64,000 bases of DNA, from the NCBI GenBank assembly GCA_030433805.1, contig JARUXA010000009.1, positions 62,001 to 126,000 of the forward strand, given 5' to 3'. Each line of letters begins with the position of its first letter. Within the stretch, counting starts at the first letter, position 1. The stretch is from Sphingomonas sp. PsM26. GTDB lineage: Bacteria; Pseudomonadota; Alphaproteobacteria; Sphingomonadales; Sphingomonadaceae. Positions 35,755 to 44,360 of this stretch are shown here, one piece after another. The notes below the pieces were generated by a model. The model did not search any database. It was not told the DNA's origin and worked only from the letters and a program-made list of their open reading frames with translations. The position numbers and the translations under genes are program-made.

Positions 35755-36741
35755 TTAACCGATCTGCGATTTGCTTTTGTCCAGTAGGTCCTTCAACTTG
35801 CGGGCTTTCGCCTCGATCGCCTTCAATTCGTATTGCATCACGTCGCGGATCGCCTTGTTCGCATCCTTCAAATCGTCCTCGGTCGTCGTCTCGGCCAGCC
35901 ACTTGCGGAAACGCTTCAGCCTGTTGAGCGCCGGGTTCTCCCCGCCCGCCACTTTGGCATCGACATGCGCATCGACGAACGAATGGACGCCCGCCATGTA
36001 GCGCTTCAAGATCTTTGGATTGGCCGCGCAGATCACCGGAAGCTTGTCGCGCAGGTCCATCGCTTTGCCAATGTTGCCGGTCTTCACCTCGCCGACGATA
36101 AATTCAGTGAAGCCCGCGACCTCGTCGCGCGCTTTCTTGATCTTCCGCGACTTTAAGAACTCATCGTAGTAACTCCAATGAGCCGGATCGTAGTCGTCGT
36201 GGTCGATCATAAACTCGTAGACCGCGATTAGGTGCCGGGCCTCGTCCTTAGTAAGACCCATCTCAGGTGCCGCCTGCTGCAGGTCGACGTGCTGTTCCTT
36301 GAAGCGACGATAAATGAAGCCGGCCTTTTCGTAGGGCAACCAATCTTTCTTACCCTTGACGTGGTACTGGGCGAGCAAGGCGAAGACTAGTTTGTCGTCG
36401 ATGGCGGCAGGCAGGATAGTGCATTTTGCGGTGGACCACCGCATCTCGCCGCTGGTGGCGAGATGCCGGTAGGCCGCAAGCCGGCTGTTTCCTTCCAGCA
36501 CGACCATGTCACCGGCGCGCACGATTAGGGGGTCGATCAGGCCACCGTTGGCTTTAATATCGTGCACGAGCTGACGGACGTGCTCCATCATCTGAAGGCG
36601 CTGGAGGATGTCCGCTTGCGTGGGCTTCGCCCCCTCGACCACGACGGTAGAATAGATCCGCGGATTATCAGGGTAGAAGTTGAGCTCCTTGATTGGGACC
36701 TCTCGGGTCAACGTCGGCACCTTTGTGCCCCTGATCAACAT
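35755..36741 (-). CDS. ParB/sulfiredoxin-fold protein 1
   Basis: ATG 36741 is preceded by GAGGG at a 5-base distance and lies 22 bases after the helicase stop, better than the longer frame to 36933. The 328-residue protein opens with a ParB N-terminal-like domain: VPIKELNFYPDNPRIY, then LIDPLIVRAGDMVVLEGNSRL (Gly84-Asn-Ser-Arg87), the nucleotide-binding signature of the ParB/Srx superfamily. The C-terminal half is helical and charged, with no recognised domain. Relatives include CTPases, Srx-like kinases and DNA nucleases. It ends the four-gene ParB2-nuclease-helicase-ParB1 operon. Confidence 0.78.
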   Translation of the reverse strand: MLIRGTKVPTLTREVPIKELNFYPDNPRIYSTVVVEGAKPTQADILQRLQMMEHVRQLVHDIKANGGLIDPLIVRAGDMVVLEGNSRLAAYRHLATSGEMRWSTAKCTILPAAIDDKLVFALLAQYHVKGKKDWLPYEKAGFIYRRFKEQHVDLQQAAPEMGLTKDEARHLIAVYEFMIDHDDYDPAHWSYYDEFLKSRKIKKARDEVAGFTEFIVGEVKTGNIGKAMDLRDKLPVICAANPKILKRYMAGVHSFVDAHVDAKVAGGENPALNRLKRFRKWLAETTTEDDLKDANKAIRDVMQYELKAIEAKARKLKDLLDKSKSQIG

Positions 36742-36763
36742 TGAGCCCTCGATCGGATTCCCG

Positions 36764-38260
36764 TCACTCACACCTATGACCTCCACCGAGTACCTCTTGA
36801 ACGATGCGTCCGAAATCATAGTCTGCCAGGCGCGAGTATTCGGCAGCGTCCACGTCCGCCTGAACCAGTTGTGCCGCCAGCCGCTTGGCGCCGAGCAAAG
36901 CGTCGACCCACTCGTCCACGGTGTCCGTGCCAATCAAGTTCCATACGTAGCAAGTTCGCTCCTGGGAGATTCGGTGGATACGATCCTGCGCTTGTAGGTA
37001 ATCATCGAGGCTGAAGCCCCGGTCGTAGAAAACCGCATGGTTCGCCACAGTGAGGGTCAAGCCTTCCTTGGCAGCACCGGGCGTTGCGATCAAAACCTTG
37101 CAACGCGGGTTGCCCTTGAACGCGGCGATGGCGTCGTTGCGGACGGCGATGTCGAGACGGCCGTGCACGGTGGCCGGGCTGAAACGGGCGAGGCGGTTGG
37201 CCAACCAATCGGCGTTGGCAATGAAATTTGTCCATACGATCGCCTTCGATCCGTCAGCAATTGCCCTGTCGAGCAGTTCATCGAGTACTCGCGCTTTTGC
37301 GGGAACCTCGTCATATGACTCGTCGATGAGGCCGGGGTTGGACGCGACCTGTACTAGTCGCAACAGCCTCTTCAGGACAGACTCGGAATCATCTTCCACA
37401 AGCTCGCCACCGACCACCACCTCGGCGCTCAAATTAAGGCAGACTTCGTCGTAGAGCTTGCGCTGACGATCGGCGAGAGGGACGGCCACGTTCTCGATAC
37501 ACTTCTCCGGCAGCTCGATCCCGGCCGTTGCCTTGGTCTCGCGGACTGTAAACCGACGGATGCGTTCGAAGACGCCACCGACGGCACCCTCGAAGTCGCG
37601 TCGCTTGTCCTCGTCTCGCCACATATCGTTCGTCAGGTCTAGGTTCGCTTTGAACTCCTCGAAGTCGGTGCCGAGCGCCTTGCCCTGGTCAAGAAACAAG
37701 ATCTGCGACCAGATGTCGAACGGCCGGTTCGCGACCGGCGTGCCGGTCATGATGACGCGGCGAACGAACAGCGGCGCCAGCTTGTGCAGGGACTGGGCGA
37801 TGTCAGTGTACGGATTCTTAATCTTATGTGCTTCGTCAAGGATGATTGCGACGCGGCGCGTCTTCAGGAATAGCTCCAGCCGCCGTTGCTCGCTGCGCAT
37901 TACCTCGTAGTGGGTCAGCAGCACCGGTACCGCCGAATTGAATGCGAAGAAGTTGGATTTGTGGTTCTGGTCGAGGATTCGTGGCCGAAGGTGGGAGTGA
38001 GCGCGTACCTCCTGTGACCAGTTAACAACCAGACTTCGCTTGGTGACGAACAGGACAGTGTCGACGACATCCTCCCGAAGCCATTCCAGCGCTAAGTCGA
38101 TTCCGATCTTGGTCTTGCCCAGGCCCTGCTCGTGGAAGAGCGCCGCATATGGCAAGCGTTTCACCGCTTCGACCGCTTCAAGCTGGTAGCCGAAGCCGCG
38201 GTGAATCGCCCCAAGATCGAGGTTCCCGTCGCGTCGCATGCGGAGTTCGGTCTCACTCAC
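36764..38260 (-). CDS. SNF2-like DEAH helicase
   Basis: This 498-residue protein starts at GTG 38260, overlapping the nuclease stop by 8 bases; an upstream TTG (38266) is the alternative. Motif I is HEQGLGKTK (Lys near 49), motif II LDEAH (142-145) and motif III TGTP; the C-terminal half has VWTNFIANADWL, ATPGAAKEGLTL and motif VI QAQDRIHRISQ. Together these give a complete SNF2/RapA-type two-lobe ATPase with no extra domains. It would translocate on duplex DNA. Tight coupling to a PD-(D/E)XK nuclease suggests a restriction-like motor-nuclease pair. Confidence 0.9.
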   Translation of the reverse strand: MSETELRMRRDGNLDLGAIHRGFGYQLEAVEAVKRLPYAALFHEQGLGKTKIGIDLALEWLREDVVDTVLFVTKRSLVVNWSQEVRAHSHLRPRILDQNHKSNFFAFNSAVPVLLTHYEVMRSEQRRLELFLKTRRVAIILDEAHKIKNPYTDIAQSLHKLAPLFVRRVIMTGTPVANRPFDIWSQILFLDQGKALGTDFEEFKANLDLTNDMWRDEDKRRDFEGAVGGVFERIRRFTVRETKATAGIELPEKCIENVAVPLADRQRKLYDEVCLNLSAEVVVGGELVEDDSESVLKRLLRLVQVASNPGLIDESYDEVPAKARVLDELLDRAIADGSKAIVWTNFIANADWLANRLARFSPATVHGRLDIAVRNDAIAAFKGNPRCKVLIATPGAAKEGLTLTVANHAVFYDRGFSLDDYLQAQDRIHRISQERTCYVWNLIGTDTVDEWVDALLGAKRLAAQLVQADVDAAEYSRLADYDFGRIVQEVLGGGHRCE

Positions 38261-38654
38261 CTGCAATCACCTCTACGCGCACGGCAGCATCCGCTGGCGT
38301 GCGAATGCGAGCAATAATCGTACGTGCCCGCACGACCGTTGGATGGGGAACGCAGACGTACAGATAGGCTTCCTGTTGCACCGAGAGGTGCTCAAGGAAG
38401 CCGGCAAGCTGGCGGTGTGATCGCGGCCGCTCGATGTCTGATGACGTCTTGGCCTCACCAATGACTTCGAAAGTGGTCGGCAAGTCGCTGGCGAACAGGT
38501 CCGGGCAATAGCCTCCGCAGTGGTGGGGACGGTCTCTGCCATAGCGGTCGTGGTCGACCAGCAAAAGGAGACCGCGCGGGGGAGCATGAACGCGGCGGAC
38601 GTGCCGCTCAAGGGTCTCAACGAGGCGGATATGGTGCGTAGATTCTCCAGACAT
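38253..38654 (-). CDS. Small PD-(D/E)XK nuclease-like protein
   Basis: ATG 38654 (MSGESTHHIRLVETLERHV) gives 133 residues; the longer frame upstream overlaps ParB2. The core shows PDLFASDLPTTFEVIGEAKT: Asp52, then Glu67-x-Lys69 on the next strand, the classic PD-(D/E)XK pattern. A helix with Gln (HRQLAGFLEHL) and a strand (AYLYVCVPH) follow as in restriction-type folds. A small cysteine/His pair region (HHCGGYC) may bind metal. It sits 4 bases after ParB2 and overlaps the helicase, so it probably acts as their nuclease. Metal-dependent cleavage is inferred. Confidence 0.7.
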   Translation of the reverse strand: MSGESTHHIRLVETLERHVRRVHAPPRGLLLLVDHDRYGRDRPHHCGGYCPDLFASDLPTTFEVIGEAKTSSDIERPRSHRQLAGFLEHLSVQQEAYLYVCVPHPTVVRARTIIARIRTPADAAVRVEVIAGE

Positions 38655-38658
38655 CGCA

Positions 38659-39669
38659 CTACAGGTTAATCTCTTTGACGAGATTATTGAGCGCCTCGAG
38701 CGCGTCCACGACATATCTGACGGAGTCGTCGTCGGTGTTGGCGCGTAAGCGCTGAAGCTCCACGAAGGGGATACCCTCAATCTTCTCGGTGAGGACGCGT
38801 GCGAGCTGACCGATCGTCGCCTCGCGCAGATCCGAGTTCACCTCGGGCTTTTCAATTACGTCCAGGGCAGCCTTTATGCCCTTCTTCACGAAGGCCACTT
38901 TTCCTTGCTTGCTCGCGAGCACGCGCGGCAGTTGCCGTACGCCGGCTAGGTTGGTGATACGGCTGCCGTCTTTCACCCACTTAGCGAAGTCGTCCAGGGT
39001 GAATCCTGCTTTGAGGATAGAGGTCTTCACCTTGTTATTCTGCAACTCGACGAAGCCGCTAAAGCGCTGCGTGTCGTAGTCCTCGCCGGGCTCGTGCAGT
39101 CCGCGGAAATGGTTTTCCATGTCCGCGTAGGCATTGATCGACTTTTGGACGTCGCGGCGGTCGCCGCCGCACAGATCGACCAGACGGTCGAGCGGCATCA
39201 TGTGCTTGTAGTGAAGCTCCCATTGGTACTTCGCCTTGGAATAGGCGTCCCATGCACGGGGGCCGACGAGGTGGGCTTGTAGCCGGATCGCGTCGATCTC
39301 GAAGCCCTCGAGCGAGTCGTGCACAATGGCCGGGATCCTGGACCAATCGCCTTCGACGCCATCGGCCAAGAACTGACGATAAATCCAAAGCCTGGTGTTG
39401 CCCTCGACGCACACGAGCTTGCCGTCGGCCTGACGGTTGACAATGATAGGCTGCATGATGCCGCCGTTGGCGAGGATCGAGTTGCGCAGCTTCTCAGGGG
39501 AGGTGACGCCGGAGCCGTCCTCGCCGGTGTCGGCCGCGACGTCCAGCGCGAGAGCGATTCGATCGTCGGTCAGATCGCCCTCGTAAGATTCCAAGAATCG
39601 ACGGATACGTGGATTGTCTCGATCAAGCTCGACGTCGCCGACCGCTAGGTCTTCTTGTTTGCCTGCCAT
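38659..39669 (-). CDS. ParB/sulfiredoxin-fold protein 2
   Basis: ATG 39669 (MAGKQEDLAVGDVELD) with GAGGGG upstream gives 336 residues; the frame to 39801 is longer but unsupported. DVELDRDNPRIRRFL opens a ParB-like domain that continues IMQPIIVNRQADGKLVCVEGNTRLWIYRQF, with Gly90-Asn-Thr-Arg93 as the nucleotide-binding signature. The same plan is seen in ParB protein 1, although the rest differs, so the two are probably ancient paralogues doing different jobs. It is the first gene of its operon. The 200 bases between it and the divergent YaaC-like gene should hold two promoters. Confidence 0.8.
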   Translation of the reverse strand: MAGKQEDLAVGDVELDRDNPRIRRFLESYEGDLTDDRIALALDVAADTGEDGSGVTSPEKLRNSILANGGIMQPIIVNRQADGKLVCVEGNTRLWIYRQFLADGVEGDWSRIPAIVHDSLEGFEIDAIRLQAHLVGPRAWDAYSKAKYQWELHYKHMMPLDRLVDLCGGDRRDVQKSINAYADMENHFRGLHEPGEDYDTQRFSGFVELQNNKVKTSILKAGFTLDDFAKWVKDGSRITNLAGVRQLPRVLASKQGKVAFVKKGIKAALDVIEKPEVNSDLREATIGQLARVLTEKIEGIPFVELQRLRANTDDDSVRYVVDALEALNNLVKEINL

Positions 39670-39869
39670 CCTATTCCCCCTCTCAACAAGTTCTACGACG
39701 CTGCGCACGCTTCGCAACAGATGCTGGCAACGCGGCGTCGTCCGCCTCAAGACGGCGACGATAGCGTAAGCTCGGAAGTTTGCGTATCGTGTAATAATCA
39801 ATAATATTTAGCCGGTAGTGATGCCTGCTCGACGGCGCTTCGTCCGCTTCGCAATATGGAACTTCAACG

Positions 39870-41000
39870 ATGACACCGCAAATACGGCGCTCCGGCCAGT
39901 CCGTCGCGGACAGCGGAAGGGTGGTCGCCTTCTCGTTCTGGCCCTCGCGCACCACACCGCAGGGGCCAGTCGCCCAGACGCGGCTGTTCGCAATCGATCC
40001 CTGGGCGATCATCCGGCAGGTCGTCGAGAACGAGTGTTCCGGTGGCCGCACCGAAGCGCTGGCTTGCCTTGCACAGGCGCAGGCATTCTTCGAGGTTGGC
40101 ACGGGGCAGGGAAACGAGGCGGCCCGGCCCTTGGCCTTGTATTACAGCTACCTGAACGCGGCGAAAGCCTATTGCCTAACGCGGGGAATGGAGACGACGC
40201 TCGGCGGCGCCAGTCACGGGCTTAAGGCGCATGGTCGCCACAATGTTTTTGACTTCGCGGACACGTACCTCCAGACGATTCCCACTTCACCGGCGACTTC
40301 CGGGGCGCCGAAGCCGCAGATGTTCTACCAGATGATGTCCGTGCTAATGGGTGGTGCGTCCCCTGCCTCGTCATACGAGATGTCAGCGTTAATCCCGCAG
40401 ATCCTATCGGGCCACCGCCTGTGGGTCGAGGCAAGCAATCGAGCGGAGAGGTTCTTCAACCTCGAGGCCGTGACTTTCCGCCACAATCCCGCGACCAGCG
40501 AAATGTGGCTGGAGATCGAGCTTCTGGCCGACGACATCGGCCGGTTCGGTATAACTCCCCTGGATGTGCTGAGCCGCTCAGGGCTCGTTGACTTCGAAGA
40601 GGTTGAGAGCGCCGATCCCAGCCGCGTCGTCTTTCAGGAAACTTGCCCGCTCATCTACGGAGCGGCGGGCCCACTTGCCGACCTCGATCGGCTGGTACAG
40701 CGCGTCCGTCATCAGCTTTGGATGACCGTGATGCTTATTCCTCCATATCGGAGGTACTACCTTTACCTTAGCCCGCAGGCCGAGGCGGCACACCGGTTGC
40801 CCCAGCTGCTGTCTATGTACGCCGTCACCTATTTTTTCGGCTCGATCACCCGCTACCGGCCGGATAAGTTCGACGACCTACTACGTGGACCCTTCGGGCC
40901 ACGCGTCCGCGATTTTATCACCGGCCAGCCGCGACAGTTTGTCTACCAGCTGGCATCGGAAATGGCGCGGCGAGACGTCGCGCGCCCCAGCATCCTGTAG
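39870..41000 (+). CDS. YaaC-like protein
   Basis: This is a 376-residue soluble protein. Residues about 85-125 (ARPLALYYSYLNAAKAYCL, then SHGLKAH) match the start of the YaaC family, where a helix-rich domain begins with Y-Y-S-x-L-N-x-A-K. The C-terminal part (HQLWMTVMLIPPYRRYYLYL, then LPQLLSMYAVTYFFGSITRYRPDKFDDLL) also fits. Function in the family is unknown, though such proteins are often found in defence loci. It is the only plus-strand gene of the cluster, divergent from the ParB2 operon and convergent with the next nuclease-like gene. Confidence 0.65.
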   Translation: MTPQIRRSGQSVADSGRVVAFSFWPSRTTPQGPVAQTRLFAIDPWAIIRQVVENECSGGRTEALACLAQAQAFFEVGTGQGNEAARPLALYYSYLNAAKAYCLTRGMETTLGGASHGLKAHGRHNVFDFADTYLQTIPTSPATSGAPKPQMFYQMMSVLMGGASPASSYEMSALIPQILSGHRLWVEASNRAERFFNLEAVTFRHNPATSEMWLEIELLADDIGRFGITPLDVLSRSGLVDFEEVESADPSRVVFQETCPLIYGAAGPLADLDRLVQRVRHQLWMTVMLIPPYRRYYLYLSPQAEAAHRLPQLLSMYAVTYFFGSITRYRPDKFDDLLRGPFGPRVRDFITGQPRQFVYQLASEMARRDVARPSIL

Positions 41001-41123
41001 AGAGCGCTGCACGCGCAGCGTTCGTTGCTCCTGAAATTAGGGCATTACTTTCAATTTGGACGACAAAACCGAAGGTCTTGTTCCGTCTAGGTTGGGATAA
41101 TCTACGCTTTCTGGCGTCCCCGA

Positions 41124-42125
41124 TCAACCGAGGCAGCGGTCTAGCGCGGCAGTATCAAAATGGGTTTTTTGACCTTTCCGGTAGAACTCAACCGTCGAGA
41201 TACCGAGATCTGACACCGGCCCCTGTAACGCTGGCCCCATGCCGCGAGGCACGATGAGAACCTTCCGATAAGTTGACTTCAGGAGGCGTTCGTAGATTTG
41301 GAGCTGCCCCACAGCGGCGAATATGTCCTGGGCCCCGTGGCCGGATTTAATCTCGAAAAGGACCCTTGGTCCGTTACCGTAGGTGAACATGTCCGGCCCG
41401 TGCTGTCCGACCCGATCGTTCGAGTGCGGGACGTCGCGTCGCTCCAGCTCGGTGGCGAGTGCACGCCAAACTTCGCCGTGGATGCGGCGACCGACCGTCC
41501 CCCCGCGAGGAGCGACGTCGTAATCACCTGTCTGCTCCGGGCTGAGGTTATGTTCCCACCGCTCAACCGCAGTGCCGTCGTCCACTGTGTGCTTGCCGGC
41601 GATTTTAGCGAGTCGTGCGCTGGCGCAGCGCGCGACGAACGTTGCAACACTCGCCTGTACTGCCGCAGGCGGAGATTGAAGGTCAGCGACCTTGTGGTAT
41701 TGGGTGGAGGAGCCGTCGCTGAACCGTACCTTCGTGGGCGTGAGGCCGGTGGCCGCGATGAAGTCCGCCTCAGTGATCCGGCTGCCGGCGACGCTCATCC
41801 TGCCTTGGTGGAGAAGCCACCTCCGTCCTCGATCATCCACGGCGAAGATCGCCTGCAGATTAGTATCCTTGCCGGAAGGAGGCTGGTTGATCTCGACAAC
41901 GATGTTATCGCGGAAACCCCGTGGCTGTTGTCCAAAAGCGTTCCAGTCTCGCCCGGTAGCCTCCTTACCATCAGTATGCCCGAACAGGCCCCAAATGCGT
42001 AACCGCTCATGCCAAAGCACCGGTTGTGACCCCATCGTCCCGATTACCTCGGCGCCTTCCGCGAAGGCTCGGCGCCATGCCTTAGCGACGGTCGCGACAT
42101 CGCTTCTCTTTTCGATCGCCTGCAT
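41124..42125 (-). CDS. PD-(D/E)XK nuclease-domain protein
   Basis: ATG 42125 with GGGGA upstream gives 333 residues; GTG 42170 would add 15. The C-terminal third has GPDMFTYGNGPRVLFEIKSGHGAQDIFAAVGQL: Asp, then Glu-x-Lys, then a Gln-bearing helix, the PD-(D/E)XK fold of restriction-type enzymes. A conserved-looking GRRIHGEVWRALATEL helix precedes it and supplies the usual early Glu. The N-terminal half (GFRDNIVVEINQPPSGKDTNLQAIFAVDD in outline) is unassigned and may recognise substrate. It is the outermost cluster gene on the right. It may act with YaaC or stand alone. Confidence 0.65.
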   Translation of the reverse strand: MQAIEKRSDVATVAKAWRRAFAEGAEVIGTMGSQPVLWHERLRIWGLFGHTDGKEATGRDWNAFGQQPRGFRDNIVVEINQPPSGKDTNLQAIFAVDDRGRRWLLHQGRMSVAGSRITEADFIAATGLTPTKVRFSDGSSTQYHKVADLQSPPAAVQASVATFVARCASARLAKIAGKHTVDDGTAVERWEHNLSPEQTGDYDVAPRGGTVGRRIHGEVWRALATELERRDVPHSNDRVGQHGPDMFTYGNGPRVLFEIKSGHGAQDIFAAVGQLQIYERLLKSTYRKVLIVPRGMGPALQGPVSDLGISTVEFYRKGQKTHFDTAALDRCLG

Positions 42126-42819
42126 GTGGGATCCCCGGACGTATCGTGACCGCTGATTGCGTGCCGACACGCCGATCTTGCTTCGTTACGTGATAGGTGG
42201 TCAAGGCCGCAACTCGACGTGTCGTGGTAGGATTGCGCAGCCGAGGTCCTTAGGTGATACGCCCCGGAACGGCAGACGGTTATAGGATCACGCCACGTAG
42301 CAGCACCTAAGGAAATGTGCCATCAGCCTGCGGCATCGCGAGCATTGAGCCGGAAGCCTTCCATCGCAAAAGAGTTGGAAGAGAATGGTTAGCGTGCGGT
42401 ATGCCGCGGCCTGGGCCATGAAATTGATTAATCCGCGCTACCGTTAACGCTTTGAGAGCTCCCACGGCAGCATCGACCGACTTAGTGCTATCGTCGTCAG
42501 TAAAGGCTTTATCGATATGGCCTTTCCAGGCGCCGTCGACGAATGCCCCGTCGGGGTCCGTCGATACCGTTCCAATTCGAGAGGACGACGGCAAAGCACG
42601 CGTCGGAATGTATGGGGAGCCTTTCCATACCTGGCAGCGAGAACGAGGCTGGCGCGCCAAATGCCCCGCGCTTCCTACCGTGAGGGCGACGCGGCGACAA
42701 CATGCCCCGGCTTCATTACAGACAAATGCTGCACTTCGTCGCCGGGGGTACATCTGGGGGAGCGCCTCTTGGCATCCTACGAAAAAGCCTGACATTACCG
42801 TGCATTCAGCGGCGAACTT
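42126..42819. other. Right-end island DNA without a clear gene
   Basis: Opposing frames (42307-42795 minus, 42452-42904 plus) overlap over their length and neither has a domain or good ribosome site. A stretch on the minus frame (FVDGAWKGHIDKAFTDDDSTKSV as partial context) looks protein-like and could be a relic. Confidence 0.35.
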
Positions 42820-42838
42820 GAGTCCTGTAAGCGCACCA
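42820..42838. repeat. attR: imperfect copy of the tRNA-Thr 3' end
   Basis: These 19 bases match the last 20 bases of the tRNA (21590-21609) with one G missing in the run before CACCA. The flanking bases differ on both sides, marking the repeat edges. Confidence 0.8.
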
Positions 42839-42966
42839 GTCTTTAGACTGCTCCACCTCGTACAGGACGATGAATGGTATCCGATAGAGGTGCCATGGCG
42901 TTAATCTTGACATGTTGGAAAATGTTGCTCAAATGTTCTCGCTCCTGAAACAGGCGGGGGCGCTAG

Positions 42967-44360
42967 ATGGACATTTCGGCAGAACAGCGGCAGAACTTTT
43001 CTGTGTGGCTGCGGACTGGTCGGTGGCCAAGGCGGGCCGGTACGTGCAGGCTCGAGTTCAAATTCAATCCGTATCATGATCCAGCGAACGGGCAGTTCAC
43101 GACTGCCGATGGTTCCGGCACCACGGCCAGCTTTACGTCCGCCACTCGCCGGGGACACCCGGGCTCAAAAGTTGCGTATGTTAGCGACCTGACAAGGCTC
43201 CGATCGCGACAATGGCCGAGGCCGACGCGTGGCGTGCGAAGGAGTTGGCCAAACACGGCAAAGATCCACAATATGCCGCGGCGATCGAAGCTCGCTATCA
43301 AATATATAGAGATGCGTTCTTGCGCCCTCCGGCGGATGGACCGTCGCTTCGAAACACAGCGCCTTTAGCCAATTGGACGCCGGTAACCACCGATAGTGTT
43401 TTTACAAATGTCACAAGCGCCGCCGGTGAAGCTATTGGCAGCCGCTTGGTAGAACACAGTCCAACGTCGGTCGCGGTATCGTTCCAACGCATTTTGTCAC
43501 AGCTAGGATTGAACCCGCTTCAGCTGTTCAAGCAAATGGCACCCTTCGCCGCTGTCGAAGCTGAGGTCATTGTAGGGCGGGGCAGCAATAGCCGGGCGTT
43601 CGAGGATCCGATGACGCTTTAACAGGCTGTGCCGGAACTTCGAAATGCATTAGGTAACGCGGTGATAGCGGTGAGCGACAATCTGCTAGATCTGACCGGG
43701 CCGGCAACCGCGTTCAAAGCACAATTCCTGCAGGACCAGACGAAGCAGATAACTGCTCAAATCAAGGCGCTCGATCCGAACTGGCATTATGATGAACTTG
43801 GTCCGACCGACGCGTTTGGAACTCCAATTGCTACGGTTCAAGGGTTGCAGGCGAAGTTCGACGATTTGCGTATTCAGCGTGCGGCGGTCGTCGCGCGAGT
43901 AAAAGGTGATTATGGGCCACTTCAGGTTGAGACGTTGCGCTTCGTGCAGCAGAGGGTCGACAACGCTTATGATGATGGAGTCGCATTGCTGAAGGCAGGC
44001 CGACTCATTCCACGTCTCTCGAATCAAGAGGCGGTGGGAAACTATGTGGATCGAGAAGTGCGAAGAGATCTTCGGGTGCGTTATAGTCAATTGGGTATCG
44101 ACCCGAGCGGAAAGGGACCAGTGCGCGTTAATCGAAGAGAATACGACAGCTCGGGCACCAATCTTACATACCGGCGGCCCGATGCACGTGTGAATGACGT
44201 CGCGTTCGACGTGTCACTGACGCAAAAGACGCTGGGGACACCGCAAATTCGCGGCTTCTTCAATACTGACTTTCAACCGCGCCGGGTCATCATTATTCGT
44301 CCGCGGCAGCTCGGCGCCGATCACACATATGTCATCCCCCACCCGGAGACGAAGCGATGA
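42967..44360 (+). pseudogene. Broken polymorphic toxin with intact-looking C-terminal toxin domain
   Basis: The first frame carries FKFNPYHDPANGQFTTADG, a motif seen at the front of short sphingomonad toxin-like proteins. A shift near 43180-43212 moves the frame to ADAWRAKELAKHGKDPQYA. That frame is stopped by TAA at 43620-43622 and continues unbroken to 44360, possibly re-started at GTG 43629. The last 100 residues (RRPDARVNDVAFDVSLTQKT, then PQIRGFFNTDFQPRRVIIIRPRQLG) look like a nuclease-type toxin with a D-x-T-L-x-P-K-like core. The coupled downstream gene is its likely immunity protein. Confidence 0.55.

Larger units (their letters stand above)
21590..42838. mobile_element. tRNA-Thr-integrated genomic island (about 21.2 kb)
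   Basis: The island is bounded by the tRNA 3' end (21590-21609) and its imperfect copy (42820-42838). The first long gene inside the left end is a tyrosine integrase reading toward the tRNA. It is followed by an AlpA-like factor, an XRE regulator and a HUH-like replication gene: the standard front module of an integrative island. The middle is decayed, with few intact genes and a frameshifted nuclease. The right 13 kb is a dense cargo cluster. Third-position GC bias is weaker than in the flanks, and some genes (24314-24919) are clearly AT-rich. No conjugation genes are present, so it would need a helper or phage to move. Confidence 0.85.

Noticed and set aside
35465-35902. 145-codon minus-strand frame overlapping the ParB1 3' end
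   Set aside because: Its start lies inside the ParB1 gene in another frame. The part outside looks somewhat protein-like but has no start codon or ribosome site of its own.
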